DNA from: Entoloma clypeatum
Taxonomy: Eukaryota; Basidiomycota; Agaricomycetes; Agaricales; Entolomataceae
NCBI GenBank assembly: GCA_963565915.1
Contig: OY751485.1
Location: 3,472,001-3,536,000, forward strand
DNA: 64,000 nt
Direction: 5' to 3'
The stretch's first letter is position 1, and every line of letters begins with the position of its first letter. This document shows, one piece after another, positions 63,049-64,000 of this stretch. The position numbers and the translations under genes are program-made. The notes beneath the pieces were generated by a model. The model saw only the letters and a program-made list of their open reading frames with translations, ran no database searches and was not told where the DNA came from.

Positions 63049-63938
63049 CTACTGGGTTTTGGCCTTTTTGGCCGGCGGACCATCATCCTCCGACCCTTCC
63101 TCCGGCTCCTCCGCTTTGTCCTCTGTTCTTTCCTCCACTTTCCTCGCCTGCTTTTTCTCCTCCTCCTCTTTCTCCGCTTGCAGCTCCGCAAGCTCCCCCT
63201 CATCCAACCCCTCGTCTCTCCCTTTATCCTTTTCCTTGTCCCCTTCCTTGTTCTCTTCCACACCTTTTTCCTCCCCTCCGTCATCCTCTGACTCCGGAGC
63301 TGCTGCCTCCAGCAAGAAGTTCCGGTAGGCGAGGTGGTTGTTTAAAATTTGCAGCTGCCAAAGCAGCGCCCAACCAACCCTCACCAACTACTCCTCCTTC
63401 TCCTCCTTCTCCTCCCGGAGCTCCCAGAGCTCCTCCATGACCCCTGCACCGCAGCAGCTTTTTGCCCCGCTCAGGCCCAGAACCTCCATGACGACCTCCT
63501 CCATCTTTCCCTGTTTCCACTTTGCCCGCATCTCGCCGGCCTTCAGGCAAACCCGTTTGCCATCTTTACACCACTGGCATGTGGTGCCCTTCCCCTGCCT
63601 AAGGAGATTGTCAGTAAGAAAAAGAAAATGGAGAAGAGGGTACTTACAATGCCCACTTGCACTCCACCTTCGCCTGCGCACAGGCCTGACATGCCTCCCC
63701 CCAGACCTCTGACTCCTCCGCTCCACTCCCTGCCCTCTGTTTCCCTGTTTTCATTGTCTTTTTCTGCTCCGCCTCCGCCTTTGCCTCTGCCTCTGCCTCC
63801 CTCGCCCTCCTCTCGGCCTGCCTTCTTTCTTGCCTCCTTCTCCTTGCGTATCTGTGCCAGACGGTGCAGGAGCTCCTCTTCGGAGTCGTCCAGATTGGCG
63901 CTGGATTGGGTGAGCTGTGTGCTCGAGCCTTGGGGCAT
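63049..63938 (-). pseudogene. Antisense Zn2Cys6 gene next to Gypsy-Q
   Basis: Exon 1 is 63938-63648, the intron 63599-63647 (49 nt, GTAAGT...TTAG) and exon 2 63598-63049. The N-terminus is a charged coiled coil (SEEELLHRLAQIRKEKEARK). Around 63820 the frame must shift by one nt to reach AEAEAKAEAEQKK and the zinc cluster CQACAQAKVEC. A 10-residue linker containing the intron follows, then CQWCKDGKRVC: C-x2-C-x6-C-x10-C-x2-C-x6-C. A TAG at 63388-63390 interrupts exon 2 before the acidic tail (EEEEKKQARKVEERTEDK). The stop is 67 nt from the Gypsy-Q pol stop, in convergent orientation, exactly as in Gypsy-N. The frameshift and stop suggest decay, unless extra introns exist. Confidence 0.65.
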
Positions 63939-64000
63939 GTTGGTGGTAACTGGAAGAAACCCTTGAAGCCGCTCATCTCTGTTAAATAACTGAGACCACA

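Overview
This window is a transposon-dense piece of a filamentous fungal genome, most likely an agaricomycete basidiomycete. Introns are about 50 nt long with GTGAGT/GTAAGT donors. The host genes are fungal-type (a YMC-like mitochondrial carrier and a Vps3844-like type I membrane protein). The mobile elements are Ty3/gypsy chromoviruses, Ty1/copia elements, APE-type LINEs and hAT-like MITEs. No rRNA, CRISPR array, plasmid or viral replication gene was seen. All identities come from reading the sequence and translations; no database search was run.

Layout. 1-3126: a minus-strand gypsy pol fragment (Gypsy-1), split by a 2.4-kb hAT-like foldback element (FB-1) that carries a 20-bp minisatellite. 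3127-9083: the only host gene island, with the Vps3844-like gene (minus), a divergent F-box/LRR-like gene or pseudogene (plus), the YMC-like carrier (minus, 7 exons) and two small hairpin/MITE elements. 9089-45155: one minus-strand copia element (Copia-M, outer target duplication ATTGG) expanded from about 5 kb to 36 kb by insertions inside insertions. Its 3' LTR holds a 247-bp LTR-like element (TSD GTATG). That element holds LINE-A and LINE-B (target AACCTGAGCTAACCA) and Copia-P (TSD TTACT), and LINE-A holds Gypsy-S (TSD GTCGC). The body of Copia-M holds a foldback copy (FB-2) and Gypsy-N (TSD GTCAG). Gypsy-N holds LINE-C (14-bp TSD). 45161-47193: spacer with a palindromic element. 47194-53754: Gypsy-P. 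53755-55815: large GC-rich inverted repeats and a decayed LTR. 55886-64000: a foldback fragment, then Gypsy-Q (plus strand), split by the complete element Gypsy-R (minus strand, TSD GAGCT) and followed by an antisense gene.

Most interesting theme. Each gypsy family whose 3' end is visible carries an accessory gene between pol and the 3' LTR. In Gypsy-S it is a 299-aa sense ORF with a Cys/His metal-binding cluster. In Gypsy-P and Gypsy-R it is a 122-123-aa helical ORF that diverges faster than the rest of the element. In Gypsy-N and Gypsy-Q it is an ANTISENSE, intron-containing gene for a Zn2Cys6 (Gal4-type) protein, with the intron at the same point of the zinc cluster in both copies. Gypsy-N is also saturated, LTRs included, with CGGA, which contains the CGG triplet that Zn2Cys6 proteins typically bind. 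This suggests a self-binding regulator or anti-silencing factor, which is inference.

Mechanism and age. All three gypsy families with intact 5' ends show a Tf1-like self-priming signature: 11-12 nt just after the LTR are complementary to the predicted RNA 5' end, with a constant 2-nt spacer. Both copia elements have a primer site complementary to the anticodon arm of initiator tRNA-Met. Gypsy-S and Gypsy-N have canonical -1 slippery heptamers at the gag/pol junction. Gypsy-S (LTRs identical by eye) and Copia-P (one LTR difference) are the youngest and have intact ORFs. Older copies carry CpG-to-TpG/CpA changes and CGA-to-TGA stops.
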